Below are positions 6,597-15,795 of a DNA stretch of 64,000 bases, in pieces (positions within the stretch are counted from its first letter, which is position 1; each line of letters starts with the position of its first letter). Origin of the DNA: Motiliproteus sp047633175 (GTDB lineage Bacteria; Pseudomonadota; Gammaproteobacteria; Pseudomonadales; Balneatricaceae). The DNA lies in assembly GCA_047633175.1 (NCBI GenBank), contig JBLIEQ010000004.1, positions 1 through 64,000 of the forward strand. Reading direction: 5' to 3'. Under the pieces are notes generated by a model. That model was not told the origin of the DNA. It searched no databases and saw only the letters and a list, made by a program, of their open reading frames with translations. Position numbers and translations under genes: made by a program.

Positions 6597-9290
6597 TCAC
6601 TGTTTAATGCCGAGGGTGTCAGCCGGGCCATTTAAGATGACCTCCACCTGATCAAAGAAGTTTGATCCTATTACCGCATCGACTATGGCAGGTGTATTTA
6701 TCGCGCTCTGTTGCCAGCAAACACTTGCATTGGTAATGCGATAGGAACCGCCTGTGCTTAACATCGTTACAGAATCGAGTGCATAGCCGTTGCTGGTACC
6801 GCCAAAGCAATTAAAGCTACCGGCGCTGGCAGCAAGGCCGAGGACGTTTGCCATTCTGTCATTAATGATGGTCAGGGTAGTGCCCGTATCGTATAGAAAA
6901 TCAAAGGGATCTGGTGCGCTTTGGTCATCTGCGACTACATTAGAGCCTTGTTGAAAGACAATGTTACGTAACCAGTACCTTTGCCCTGCGATGACGCCGT
7001 CGGTACTAACCATGCTGCCAAACCGTTCTAATTGTAAAACCAGATCCGGACTCGGAATTCCGATAGAACCTGGGAGATAGAAATCCATGTACGGGCCGGT
7101 AGCCGCGGTTGCTAAATAGGAACACGCCGGAGTCGTGACCATCTGCTTATAGTTAATGTGAGCGACTACCTGATTAATGACCGACGCCCCGACCAGCGAT
7201 GCATCGACCGCATAGGGTTTGGTGGTAATACCTGTGACTTGCACCTGAGCAGGTGAGGCTGATCCCGGAGCGCCCATAGGTAGCGTGCAGTTTGACGCCT
7301 GTCGGTTCAAGCCGTTGAGGCGTACGTTGACCGATGCAAGCGCATTAATACTCCAGGACGACGCATCGCTAAGCATATTGCCACCAATGCGGTTGGGCAC
7401 TGCATCGTTGATCCTGACCTTAGTGCTGCCTGAATCATACAGTCCGTATAGAGACCATGCCTGGCCACTGGGGCCTAAGGGGTAGATATCGGTGCCGGCT
7501 GGATTGGTTATAGCAAAGAGATGAATCGGTAGCGTCCCTACATTGTGTCCAGAGCCGTTGATAACGATATCAACCGCGCCACCGACATCGGTTAGCGTGA
7601 TGCTATTTTGACAGGGGGTGTAGGGATAGGGGGGGATGTTGGGCTGTGACGGCACTTGCGGGGCGCCACTGTTGATACCAAAAATACCGTAGGGTATTAA
7701 ATCACCCGCGTCTTCCCGCATGGGAATCAGGGTTATCCAGGTATTGTTGGGCAGGTTTGCCATAGCATGGAGATGGGCGTCAATCTCAGCGGAGGGCATA
7801 ATACTCCAGTTGCGCACTACGGGCGCTGCGGCACCCATAGGAATAATGGCGTCAAGCTGGTATTTACCCGCGGTAGCATCGGTGCTGATCAGGCTATCAC
7901 CCCTGAATCTAATACAGGATTGATTTGACTTTACCAAGTCCGAATTATAGGCAGATAAGTGGTTGACGTTTGCGATATAAGCCGTTCCCTCCTGATTGAG
8001 TGTTACCTCGCCCCGTAATGCCCATTCACCACTTTGCTCATTATATAAAAGCAGAGGCATCGTGGGTGGTATTTCTGCTTTCATCCTTAGTTGAGTGGGA
8101 TCAACGGGAATGGTTAGCTGCATAGATGCTTTTTGTTTTAGCTGAAAAGATTGATCACCAGACTGAACAGTGACACTACCGGCACCATAGCTTTGCATCC
8201 ATCGGGTACCATCCTTGACTCGGACCGTGTAGTTACCGGGCATCGAATTTGGGGCATACAAATCTACGGTAGAAACAGACACTTCGACCTGTCCGCTAGG
8301 TGGTTTGCCCGAACTGTCGACTAATGAATTGGCAGGAATGCTGATGCTAATTCCAGGGCTGCAATTAGTTCCGCCAAAGATAATATTTAATGACTGGGTT
8401 ATATCATTAGGAATAACGCCGCTACCGAGTTGACCAAAGGTATCAATAATATGAGGTATGCGTTGCTGAGGATAGTTTTTCCAGTCGATACCATTGCTTA
8501 GGGATCCTTTGCAGTTTTGACTAAGTATATCACGCAGCACTATGGGCTTTGTTGGATCAAAGTTTTGAGTCGCGGCTTCTGTCATGGCCCATTTTTTATC
8601 TTGGATACCCTGGTCGTAGATCTGTGAAAAAAGTGCATACCCCTGACGGGTTATATTCAGTACAAAGCGAGGTTTGTTAGCGTCTTTAATGGGCAGGTTG
8701 AAAAAACCTTCTGCGTCGGTCAGGGTTTTTTCGCCGTTAACATCGACACGGGCGGCGCTTATTGGCGCACCCTTCAGGGTTACCACCTGTCCGGAAAAAA
8801 CTATCGGTGAATGTGTTGCAAGTTTAAGCTCGCCTTTTGCATAGCCACCTTCGCCATCTGAAATAACCACAAATAATCTTTTTTCGGCGGAGCCATTTCC
8901 TACATGCCATTTAATCGATGAGGGGGTGACAATTTTCAGTTCTCCTGAATCAGGCGCTACAATCCAGCGATAGCTTAGACGGTCACCCTCTGCATCGGTT
9001 GCCTGTGCCTGAACGTTGACCGTTGATCCTGGCTCTACAATCCTTATTTTTTCGCCGTTAATTTCAGCAATCAGGGGCACCAGCACAGGGTTATTATTCC
9101 CCTCGCCGGAAACATCAGTATCTGAACCTATGATGGGTGGTTCATCGATATTTTGAGACACACAGGCGGACAATAAAAAAGACAATGCTAAAATAAAAAC
9201 CATATAAATTAGAAGCCTAGGGTCTGAAGCACTGAGGTCCCCATGATGAATTGATTTCAACCTTTTGCTAGAATCATTCGTAATAAGCAT
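6597..9290 (-). CDS. Large lipoprotein with carboxypeptidase-regulatory-like region and C-terminal retropepsin-like domain
   Basis: 897 residues from ATG 9290, chosen because GGAGAG sits seven bases upstream. A lipobox LLSAC near residue 43 predicts a lipid-anchored envelope protein. After it comes an Ig/PKD-like segment (about 70-150), a carboxypeptidase regulatory-like segment (GQVVTLKGAPISAARVDVNG), a long beta-rich middle, and a C-terminal part with the motif FLYDTGTTLTIIND, the Asp being residue 801, and later AVIGSNFFD. The DTG followed by a hydrophobic stretch, and a downstream I-G-x-N/D-F block, are the pattern of single-domain retropepsin-like aspartic proteases. Cysteines cluster in the last 200 residues. 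No neighbour explains it. Protease activity is inferred. Confidence 0.7.
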   Translation of the reverse strand: MLITNDSSKRLKSIHHGDLSASDPRLLIYMVFILALSFLLSACVSQNIDEPPIIGSDTDVSGEGNNNPVLVPLIAEINGEKIRIVEPGSTVNVQAQATDAEGDRLSYRWIVAPDSGELKIVTPSSIKWHVGNGSAEKRLFVVISDGEGGYAKGELKLATHSPIVFSGQVVTLKGAPISAARVDVNGEKTLTDAEGFFNLPIKDANKPRFVLNITRQGYALFSQIYDQGIQDKKWAMTEAATQNFDPTKPIVLRDILSQNCKGSLSNGIDWKNYPQQRIPHIIDTFGQLGSGVIPNDITQSLNIIFGGTNCSPGISISIPANSLVDSSGKPPSGQVEVSVSTVDLYAPNSMPGNYTVRVKDGTRWMQSYGAGSVTVQSGDQSFQLKQKASMQLTIPVDPTQLRMKAEIPPTMPLLLYNEQSGEWALRGEVTLNQEGTAYIANVNHLSAYNSDLVKSNQSCIRFRGDSLISTDATAGKYQLDAIIPMGAAAPVVRNWSIMPSAEIDAHLHAMANLPNNTWITLIPMREDAGDLIPYGIFGINSGAPQVPSQPNIPPYPYTPCQNSITLTDVGGAVDIVINGSGHNVGTLPIHLFAITNPAGTDIYPLGPSGQAWSLYGLYDSGSTKVRINDAVPNRIGGNMLSDASSWSINALASVNVRLNGLNRQASNCTLPMGAPGSASPAQVQVTGITTKPYAVDASLVGASVINQVVAHINYKQMVTTPACSYLATAATGPYMDFYLPGSIGIPSPDLVLQLERFGSMVSTDGVIAGQRYWLRNIVFQQGSNVVADDQSAPDPFDFLYDTGTTLTIINDRMANVLGLAASAGSFNCFGGTSNGYALDSVTMLSTGGSYRITNASVCWQQSAINTPAIVDAVIGSNFFDQVEVILNGPADTLGIKQ

Positions 9291-9625
9291 AGTAGCACTC
9301 TCCAATAAAATCATATTTATATCGTTCAACGGAGTATAGAAAGAATAAATCTCTTTTCCATAAAACTAACAGCTATCTGCGTATGTGTAGGGAATGACGG
9401 ACTACCCGACTGTTTTGCTCACCTTAGTCTAGTGTTGATGTATAGCCACACATTAAGAGCGTAAAAAATCTGTCCTGAGGTCTCTGGCAAGCTACTCCAG
9501 GGTGTCTTTTTACCGAATAACTGGATGATAGTAACCAGATGCCTCAGGGGCGCGGCAGGGTTAGGATTGATCATAAATGTTAGGTTTAGGGAACAGGGGT
9601 TTTATTATAGATCAGGAGGTGATCA
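9291..9625. other. Divergent intergenic region between lipoprotein and PHA synthase genes
   Basis: This 335-bp spacer must hold both divergent promoters. It has a canonical Shine-Dalgarno AGGAGGTGATC at 9614-9624 just before the phaC ATG, extending well past the usual core. No gene or clear operator was seen. Confidence 0.6.
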
Positions 9626-11392
9626 ATGGCGGTTAGAAAAAATGACATCAACGATATATTCGAATTTCATTCTAAAGATTTTGATTCCGGATATTTTTCA
9701 GTGACGGCTTTAGATAACGTATTTAAAGCCAATATGGCGCATATGACCGGAGGCGTTTCTCCTGCTGGTTTAATCAGTCTGTATTTTACCTGGGCGTCTC
9801 ATCTTGCGATGTCGCCAGGAAAGCAGGTGAGGCTGGTCGAGAAAATGCTGCGAAAAACAGTTAAAATCCATCGCTTTAGCCCTGTGCTGTTACAAAAAGA
9901 AAGTAAAGCCTGCATCGATCCTTTGCCTCAGGATAATCGATTTTCAGACCCGGGATGGCAGCAGTGGCCGTATAATTACATCTATCAGAATTTTTTATTA
10001 ACGCAGCAATGGTGGCACAATGCCACAACCGATATTGATGGTTTATCTGAAGCGGATGAGAAGAGCATCTCGTTTATTGTCAGACAGGTCCTTGATAGAT
10101 ACTCTCCGAGTAACAACCCCTTACTTAATCCTGAAGTCCTGAAGGCCACGATAGATCAGGGTGGTGCTAACCTAGTGTCTGGCCTGCAGAATTTAATTAA
10201 AGATATGGACCTGTACAGCGCAGGGCATTCTCCCGAGGGATCTGATCAGTATATTCCAGGTCAGACGGTTGCAATAGCGCCGGGTAAAGTAGTCTTCAGA
10301 AATCATATTATGGAGTTGATACAGTACTCGCCGACGACTGAACAGGTGTATCCAGAGCCCGTTCTTATTGTTCCTGCGTGGATTATGAAGTACTACATCC
10401 TTGATCTTTCACCAAAAAACTCATTAGTTAACTATTTAGTTGGCAATGGCCATACCGTCTTTATGATCTCATGGCTTAATCCCACGACTGCGGATCGAGA
10501 CCTGGGAATGGATAATTATCGCGAGCAGGGTGTGATGGCCGCACTGGATACCCTGAGTAAGATCTTCCCTGAACAGCAGGTGCATGCAACAGGGTACTGT
10601 TTAGGAGGGACCCTGCTCACGATAGCGGCGGCGACCATGGCCAGAGACGGAGATAAGCGCCTTAAGTCGATGACGCATTTTGCAGCGCAGGTTGATTTTA
10701 GTGAAGCCGGGGAATTAATGATATTCACAAACGAGAGTGAGGTCTCTTATCTTGAAAAAATGATGTGGGATCAAGGGGTTCTGGATGGGTCTCAGATGGC
10801 GGGAGCTTTTCAGATACTGCGCTCTAATGACCTGGTCTGGTCTCATATGGTTCATCATTATATGCTGGGTGAAAAGGAGAGTATTAATGATCTGATGGCG
10901 TGGAATCTTGATCTCACCCGGATGCCTTATAAAATGCATTCCCAGTATTTGAGAGAGTTATTTCTCGATAACGATTTGGCATCTGGACATTACCTTGTTG
11001 ACGATAAGCCCATTGCGATTCGAGATATACATGTCCCTATTTTTTCAGTAGGCACAGAAAAAGATCATGTCGCGCCCTGGCGATCGGTATATAAGCTGCA
11101 TCTGCAGTCGGATAGTGCCGCCGTCACATTTGTTCTCACCAGCGGAGGGCATAATGCTGGCATTGTGAGTGAACCGGGACATAAGCACCGACATTACCGC
11201 ATCGCAACAGAAACCCAACAAGACTGCTATATAGATCCGGATACCTGGATTCAAAATAACCCTGCCGTTGAGGGGTCCTGGTGGCCAGAGTGGCATCAAT
11301 GGCTGGAGGAACATTCAGGCGCTAAAATTGAGGCTCAGCCGGTGGGTGAATCCTTGGGCGATGCGCCGGGAATGTATGTGAATATAAAATAA
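9626..11392 (+). CDS. phaC: Class I poly(3-hydroxyalkanoate) synthase
   Basis: 588 residues, the normal length for a class I PHA polymerase, which joins (R)-3-hydroxyacyl-CoA units into storage polyester on granules. The modified lipase box GYCLGG carries the catalytic Cys at residue 325. The catalytic Asp lies in TEKDHVAPWRS and the His in GGHNAG. The N-terminal PhaC domain, with its conserved Trp-rich stretches (GWQQWPYN), precedes the alpha/beta hydrolase core. Translation signals are exceptionally strong. No phaA, phaB or phasin gene is adjacent, so monomer supply must come from elsewhere; the valine and acyl-CoA genes 8 kb away are one conceivable source. Confidence 0.93.
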   Translation: MAVRKNDINDIFEFHSKDFDSGYFSVTALDNVFKANMAHMTGGVSPAGLISLYFTWASHLAMSPGKQVRLVEKMLRKTVKIHRFSPVLLQKESKACIDPLPQDNRFSDPGWQQWPYNYIYQNFLLTQQWWHNATTDIDGLSEADEKSISFIVRQVLDRYSPSNNPLLNPEVLKATIDQGGANLVSGLQNLIKDMDLYSAGHSPEGSDQYIPGQTVAIAPGKVVFRNHIMELIQYSPTTEQVYPEPVLIVPAWIMKYYILDLSPKNSLVNYLVGNGHTVFMISWLNPTTADRDLGMDNYREQGVMAALDTLSKIFPEQQVHATGYCLGGTLLTIAAATMARDGDKRLKSMTHFAAQVDFSEAGELMIFTNESEVSYLEKMMWDQGVLDGSQMAGAFQILRSNDLVWSHMVHHYMLGEKESINDLMAWNLDLTRMPYKMHSQYLRELFLDNDLASGHYLVDDKPIAIRDIHVPIFSVGTEKDHVAPWRSVYKLHLQSDSAAVTFVLTSGGHNAGIVSEPGHKHRHYRIATETQQDCYIDPDTWIQNNPAVEGSWWPEWHQWLEEHSGAKIEAQPVGESLGDAPGMYVNIK

Positions 11393-11401
11393 GCAAGACC
11401 C

Positions 11402-11425
11402 TAGGCTGGATTGCATCCCAGCCTA
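11402..11425. repeat. Palindromic repeat, CCTAC-tailed family, copy 1
   Basis: TAGGCTGG and CCAGCCTA form a perfect eight-base stem around an eight-base loop, followed by C after the CCTA. It shares its architecture and CCTAC edge with the hairpins at 15004, 16028, 21996 and 58068, and lies just after phaC. Confidence 0.7.
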
Positions 11426-11465
11426 CCGTGCCAACGATGCGGGACTGCTGCCAAGCAAGCGTCTT

Positions 11466-11790
11466 TTGACCGATGTGTTTAACATCATCGATCAGGAAAC
11501 CCGACGACCCGTCACCCTTTCGGTCATGGGCGCCAGCGATACGATACATTGCCTGGCGAACCAGAACCTGTTGATTGCACGTGACGGTAGCGAATGCGCT
11601 ATCGCCGACAGTTGCATACCGATTCGCCACCGCGATGGCAAATCGGTGCTGGGTGCGGTGCTGCTGTTTCGTGATGTGACCCAGGAATATGCTGCACAAG
11701 AGGCACTGCATGATAGTGCCACACGCATCTAGGCTATTCTCAATGCGGTTGACGAAGACATTCAGGGGATTCTGTTCGAGATATACGGAT
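11466..11790 (+). pseudogene. PAS-domain sensory protein fragment (truncated, with an internal stop)
   Basis: Translation from 11466 gives a segment typical of the end of a PAS domain in signalling proteins: LIARDGSECAIADSC, PIRHRDGKSVLGAVLLF, RDVTQE. A TAG at 11730-11732 interrupts it. The same frame then reads AILNAVDEDIQGI, which resembles the usual continuation of these proteins if the stop was once CAG (Gln). There is no start region upstream and no downstream GGDEF, EAL or kinase domain, so both ends are missing. Bases 11791-11991 hold nothing recognised. Confidence 0.7.
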
Positions 11791-11991
11791 ATAACAATAG
11801 AGGGTTGACGTACTCGTATTTAAAAAGTTTCAGTTTTTTTATGATGTTAAAGGACGGGAAGCTGTTTCGTTAGATCAATACCCGCATAGTCTGAGCGGAT
11901 GCGGTGCTCAGGTTATAAAGAGCGAGTGCAGAGACGCTGTATTTAATCTAGGATGGAAAAGCTTAGACTTTTCTAGGCTAACGGAGGTTTT

Positions 11992-12330
11992 ATGCAGCCC
12001 GAACATTCCCCCCCGGATAACCAGAAGGTCAGCTCCGGCTGGCATGATGTGACCCTACTGCCGACCCTGATCGCCTTTATCGGGGTCAGCCTGATCTTCG
12101 TTGCCTGGTTTGCCGGCGGGGAGGGGAGCCATCGAGCCACGCATTGGCTTGCTATCTTCTTAGCTGCGCTGATGATCGTGGTGTCGGTGGCCGGTCTGAT
12201 CGGTTACAAGAAGCAGCCGGGCCGGCAGCGGCGGCTGAAGATGATCGCCCTGTGGAACCTGCTGCTGTTACTGGGCTCCTTTCTCTTCGGATTATTCCTG
12301 CTATTGACTGATATCGCACCGCCCGGCTAA
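11992..12330 (+). CDS. Small integral membrane protein, unknown
   Basis: 112 residues with three predicted membrane helices (about 22-40, 50-70 and 85-106) and a short basic loop GYKKQPGRQRRLK. A good Shine-Dalgarno (CGGAGG) lies before ATG 11992, and codon use resembles the core genes around it. It converges on the Lrp-type regulator gene with only 7 bp between the stops. I do not recognise a family. Confidence 0.7.
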   Translation: MQPEHSPPDNQKVSSGWHDVTLLPTLIAFIGVSLIFVAWFAGGEGSHRATHWLAIFLAALMIVVSVAGLIGYKKQPGRQRRLKMIALWNLLLLLGSFLFGLFLLLTDIAPPG

Positions 12331-12337
12331 TTGTGGG

Positions 12338-12841
12338 TTAGGTTTTAGCCTGACGATGGCAACGACTGTAGTGCAGGGGTACCGCAGTCGTATCTATGAC
12401 CTTACGCATAATAAAGGCCGACTTCACCCCTGCAACACCCTTAATACGGGTGATCTTTCCCAGCAGGATGTCATGGTAGCCATCCATATCGGGCACGGCC
12501 ACCTTCAACTGATAATCGGCATCGTGCCCGGTAATCAGATAGCATTCCATCACCTCGGCGATTGTGCCGATCTCTTTTTCAAACTCTTCAAAACGCTCAG
12601 GAATATGCTTATCCATACTGATATGCAGCAACGCGATCAGGTTTAAGCCGACACTGCGCTCATTGATTCGCACAACCTGACTGTCAATGACCCCCGTCTC
12701 GGTAAGCTGCTTTACACGGCGCGAGCAGGGCGCTGCCGTTAAACCAATCCGTTCGGCCAACTGCTGATTAGAAAGTGACGCATCACGCTGTAGCTCCCGC
12801 AATATAGAGAGATCAAAACGATCAAGTTCAATGCCCAGCAT
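12338..12841 (-). CDS. Lrp/AsnC family transcriptional regulator
   Basis: 167 residues starting at ATG 12841, which has AAGGAG nine bases upstream; an open frame that runs further upstream has no such signal. The N-terminal winged helix-turn-helix (LDRFDLSILRELQRDASLSN, then LAERIGLTAAPCSRRVKQL) is followed by the RAM effector domain. Lrp-type regulators form octamers and sense amino acids. It is divergent from leuA across 349 bp, so control of leucine synthesis and autoregulation are plausible but inferred. Confidence 0.88.
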   Translation of the reverse strand: MLGIELDRFDLSILRELQRDASLSNQQLAERIGLTAAPCSRRVKQLTETGVIDSQVVRINERSVGLNLIALLHISMDKHIPERFEEFEKEIGTIAEVMECYLITGHDADYQLKVAVPDMDGYHDILLGKITRIKGVAGVKSAFIMRKVIDTTAVPLHYSRCHRQAKT

Positions 12842-13190
12842 TACAAAAAACTCCTTATACGCAATTAAAAGTAATAATATATAAAAAATACTTCTCTTAG
12901 TTTGCTGAGAATAATGATAACAAGCAATGTTAGCAAGGTAATTGCGCGGGTATCTGCGTAGACTTTCTGTTATCGGAATCACAGACCGGCATCCACCCTG
13001 TCGCCTGCGAGAACAACGCCAAAAGCGAATATTCTCCGCCGTAGCCGGTGCTCATCAAGCACTCTCTTGCACCACAAGTGCAGCGACAACTCACAAGACC
13101 TGGCGCAGGTATAAAGTGAAGCAGGGCCTGCAGGTATTACTCTCGCCCATTGAAATTCTTAGATTCAACAGACAGATACAGGCCGCCGTT
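12842..13190. other. Divergent lrp-leuA control region
   Basis: 349 bp with short hairpins (for example GTGC...GCAC around 13050 and GCAC-CACAA-GTGC near 13070) but no recognised T-box, leucine leader peptide or riboswitch. The leuA frame stays open upstream, including the Leu-containing stretch LQVLLSP from 13130, so a longer LeuA or a leader peptide cannot be excluded. Confidence 0.4.
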
Positions 13191-14891
13191 ATGTTTGATC
13201 ATCGAAAATATCGTCCTCTTACCCCCATACGTCTTGCCGACCGCAGCTGGCCGGACCAGCAGATCACTCAGGCACCGGACTGGTGCAGCGTTGACCTGCG
13301 TGATGGAAATCAGGCGCTGATTAAACCGATGAATCTAGAACAGAAGACCCGCATGTTCCTGCTGTTGGTGAAATTGGGATTTAAAGAGATCGAAGTAGGT
13401 TTCCCATCTGCCTCCCAGCCGGACTTCGATTTTGTCCGTAAATTGATCGAAGAAGACTTGATACCCAATGATGTCTGTATTCAGGTCTTAACCCAGGCAA
13501 GGGAAGATTTGATTCAGCGTTCCTACGACGCCTTAAAGGATGTCAAACAAGCAATCGTCCATGTGTACAACTCCACCTCGACCGTCCAGCGGGAGCAGGT
13601 CTTCGGATTGGATCGGGAAGGAATCAAGGCGATTGCCGTCCAGGGTGCTCGTTGGGTGAAAGACTACGCGGCACTCTATCCGCAGACGCGTTGGAGCTTT
13701 CAGTATTCCCCCGAAAGCTTTACCGGCACCGAGCTGGAGTATGCGGTAGAGGTCTGCGATGCGGTCATTGAGGTATGGGCCGAGGTATGGGCCGAGGAAT
13801 GGACTGATGAGCGGGCCGATGCAACGGAACGGGATATCATCATCAATCTGCCCGCCACCGTCGAGATGACGACCCCGAATGTGTTTGCCGATCAGATCGA
13901 GTGGTTCTGCCGTCACCTCAAGCAACGTGATCGTGTGCGTATTAGCCTGCATACCCATAATGACCGAGGCTGCGGTGTTGCCGCGGCGGAGTTAGGTGTT
14001 ATGGCTGGTGCCGACCGTATTGAAGGCACCCTGATCGGCAATGGCGAACGTACCGGCAATATGGATATTGTCACTATGGGGATGAATCTGTATTCCCAGG
14101 GCATCGATCCTGAATTAGATTTTTCCAACATCAAAGAGATCGTCGATGTCGTGGAATACTGCACCGAGTTACCGGTTGCCGCTCGGCACCCCTGGGCAGG
14201 CGAGCTGGTATACACGGCATTTTCGGGTAGCCACCAGGACGCTATACGCAAATCGATCAACTATCACGAAGTGCACGACCTGGCTTTTTGGGAAGTCGCC
14301 TACCTGCCCATCGATCCCAGAGATATAGGACGGCAATATGAGGCGGTCATCCGCATTAACAGCCAAAGCGGCAAAGGCGGTGTCGCCCTGGTGTTGGAGC
14401 GTGACTATGGCATCAGCCTGCCTAAATGGCTGCATGGCGAAGTAAGCAAGGTCGTCCAGCAAGCGAGCGAAACCAGTGGAGCAGAGATCTTATCGGCCAA
14501 TATTAAGGCATTGTTTGACGAGCACTTTGCGACGGTGCCAGCGCCCTGGTTACTGCAGGACTACGGCCTGCATACGGAAAACGGAACCGTCAACGCCGAG
14601 TTCGTTATCGGTCCAGACAACCGCATAAAAGGAACCGGCACCGGTGCCGTCGATGCCCTCTGTGATGCCCTGGCACAACGCTACCTCACTAAGATAGAGA
14701 TCATCCAGTTTGACGAACACGCGCTCACCCAAGGCACGACCGCGCAGGCGCAAGCCAGTGTGTCATTAACGATCAATGGGCTTAACTTTTCTGCGGTTGC
14801 CGTGGCATCAGACACCTCCGCGGCCGCATTACAGGCCGTGCTGACGGCTTTCTCACACAGCCATGCAGATGCGCTGGAAGGTGCTGCTTAA
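13191..14891 (+). CDS. leuA: 2-isopropylmalate synthase
   Basis: 566 residues from ATG 13191. It condenses 2-oxoisovalerate and acetyl-CoA, the first committed step of leucine synthesis. The TIM-barrel catalytic domain shows DLRDGNQA near the N-terminus and the metal-binding HTHNDRGCG; the C-terminal part is the regulatory LeuA dimer domain. Length fits the long leuA type of Gammaproteobacteria. An unusual acidic, Trp-rich insert occurs near residue 194, where a perfect 12-bp in-frame duplication (13770-13793) repeats EVWA; related enzymes have a shorter loop there. An Lrp-type regulator is divergent. The exact start is less sure because the Shine-Dalgarno is weak. Confidence 0.93.
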   Translation: MFDHRKYRPLTPIRLADRSWPDQQITQAPDWCSVDLRDGNQALIKPMNLEQKTRMFLLLVKLGFKEIEVGFPSASQPDFDFVRKLIEEDLIPNDVCIQVLTQAREDLIQRSYDALKDVKQAIVHVYNSTSTVQREQVFGLDREGIKAIAVQGARWVKDYAALYPQTRWSFQYSPESFTGTELEYAVEVCDAVIEVWAEVWAEEWTDERADATERDIIINLPATVEMTTPNVFADQIEWFCRHLKQRDRVRISLHTHNDRGCGVAAAELGVMAGADRIEGTLIGNGERTGNMDIVTMGMNLYSQGIDPELDFSNIKEIVDVVEYCTELPVAARHPWAGELVYTAFSGSHQDAIRKSINYHEVHDLAFWEVAYLPIDPRDIGRQYEAVIRINSQSGKGGVALVLERDYGISLPKWLHGEVSKVVQQASETSGAEILSANIKALFDEHFATVPAPWLLQDYGLHTENGTVNAEFVIGPDNRIKGTGTGAVDALCDALAQRYLTKIEIIQFDEHALTQGTTAQAQASVSLTINGLNFSAVAVASDTSAAALQAVLTAFSHSHADALEGAA

Positions 14892-15003
14892 GCAAATCAT
14901 GGGCTGAGGTCTTTTATTATGCTCATGATGAAAGATCTGCACCCGCTTCTGTTCAGAGGTTAGTAATGGGCACAGCTGCACCACCCAATCATTAAAATAA
15001 AAT

Positions 15004-15024
15004 GGTCGAATCGTTGATTCGACC
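15004..15024. repeat. Palindromic repeat, CCTAC-tailed family, copy 2
   Basis: GGTCGAATC and GATTCGACC pair perfectly over nine bases around a three-base loop and are followed by TACAATGCC. It lies directly before the toxin-antitoxin promoter hairpin. Confidence 0.7.
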
Positions 15025-15031
15025 TACAATG

Positions 15032-15053
15032 CCAATCAATAATCATTGATTGG
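15032..15053 (+). promoter_or_regulatory. Palindrome ahead of antitoxin gene, candidate autoregulatory operator
   Basis: CCAATCAAT (15032-15040) and ATTGATTGG (15045-15053) are perfectly complementary and end eight bases before the antitoxin ATG. Phd/YefM antitoxins bind palindromes in their own promoter. The position fits that role, or control of translation by occluding the ribosome site, but neither is proven. Confidence 0.5.
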
Positions 15054-15061
15054 GTTTACTC

Positions 15062-15322
15062 ATGCAGAAACTGACCGCTAATCAGGCGAAGACCAAGTTC
15101 GGCGACATGCTGATGCGGGTCCAACATGCGCCAGTAGAAATTCAAAAGAATGGAGAACCTGTTGCTGTTGTCATGTCCTATCAATGCTACCAAGAGCAGG
15201 AGGCCCTGAAGCTAGAGATGCTCAAAGTCAGTCTGGCACGGGCTGACAAGGAAGAGCGAGAGGGTTTACTCGTCGATGGCGAGTCGTTCTTCGTCGAACT
15301 TGAGTCAGGGACATACGATTGA
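15062..15322 (+). CDS. Phd/YefM family antitoxin
   Basis: 86 residues beginning MQKLTANQAKTKFGDMLMRV, the N-terminal DNA-binding fold of Phd/YefM antitoxins, with the typical IQKNGEPVAVVMS hairpin. The C-terminal half is acidic and helical, as expected for the toxin-neutralising region. Its stop overlaps the TTG start of the toxin gene by four bases, giving coupled translation. ATG 15062 is preferred over an in-frame TTG 12 bp upstream, which lies inside the palindrome. Confidence 0.85.
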   Translation: MQKLTANQAKTKFGDMLMRVQHAPVEIQKNGEPVAVVMSYQCYQEQEALKLEMLKVSLARADKEEREGLLVDGESFFVELESGTYD

Positions 15323-15660
15323 GAGCGCACTTTCAACTTTCAGAGGACGGCAGATCGGATCTTGCTAACATCAGGCGCTATACCCTTCGTCACTGGGGCG
15401 TAACGCAATGGGATATTTATGCCACCCAACTAAAGCAGGCCATGCAGATGCTATCGAAAAATCCACATTCGGGTTTCTGTTGCGATGATATCCGCGCTGA
15501 CTTTTATCGTCTGCCATTAAAAAACCATTCTATTTATTTCAAAAAAGGTGATAAGAAAATAACGATCATCAGGGTGCTCCATAACTCTATATGCCCGGAT
15601 AAGTATTTAAGTATCAAGCCTGCAAGTAATATCGATCCGTCTGATAATTCTCCTGATTAG
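15319..15660 (+). CDS. ParE/RelE superfamily toxin
   Basis: 113 residues beginning at TTG 15319, overlapping the antitoxin stop. It has the ParE pattern: FQLSEDGRSDLANIRRYTL at the start, a central helix pair with an LSKNPHSGF segment, and the end strands YRLPLKNHSIYF and ITIIRVLHN. ParE toxins usually poison DNA gyrase, while RelE relatives cut mRNA; the sequence fits ParE better. A C-terminal tail of about 15 residues goes beyond the conserved fold. The pairing of a Phd-type antitoxin with a ParE-type toxin is common. Confidence 0.85.
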   Translation: MRAHFQLSEDGRSDLANIRRYTLRHWGVTQWDIYATQLKQAMQMLSKNPHSGFCCDDIRADFYRLPLKNHSIYFKKGDKKITIIRVLHNSICPDKYLSIKPASNIDPSDNSPD

Positions 15661-15795
15661 CTCTACGTTATTCCGCGCTCAGGATTCCGCTGCTTTAAGC
15701 TGACCCCTTTGCCGACAGGTCTTGAGTGATTTGTTGATACAGCAGCAACCTGCTATCTTGCGGGCCCAAGACCGAGACCAGTAGAGGCAATATCG

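Noticed and set aside
12842..13190. Leucine attenuator or T-box before leuA
   Set aside because: No run of Leu codons with competing hairpins and no T-box core found; only small unrelated hairpins.
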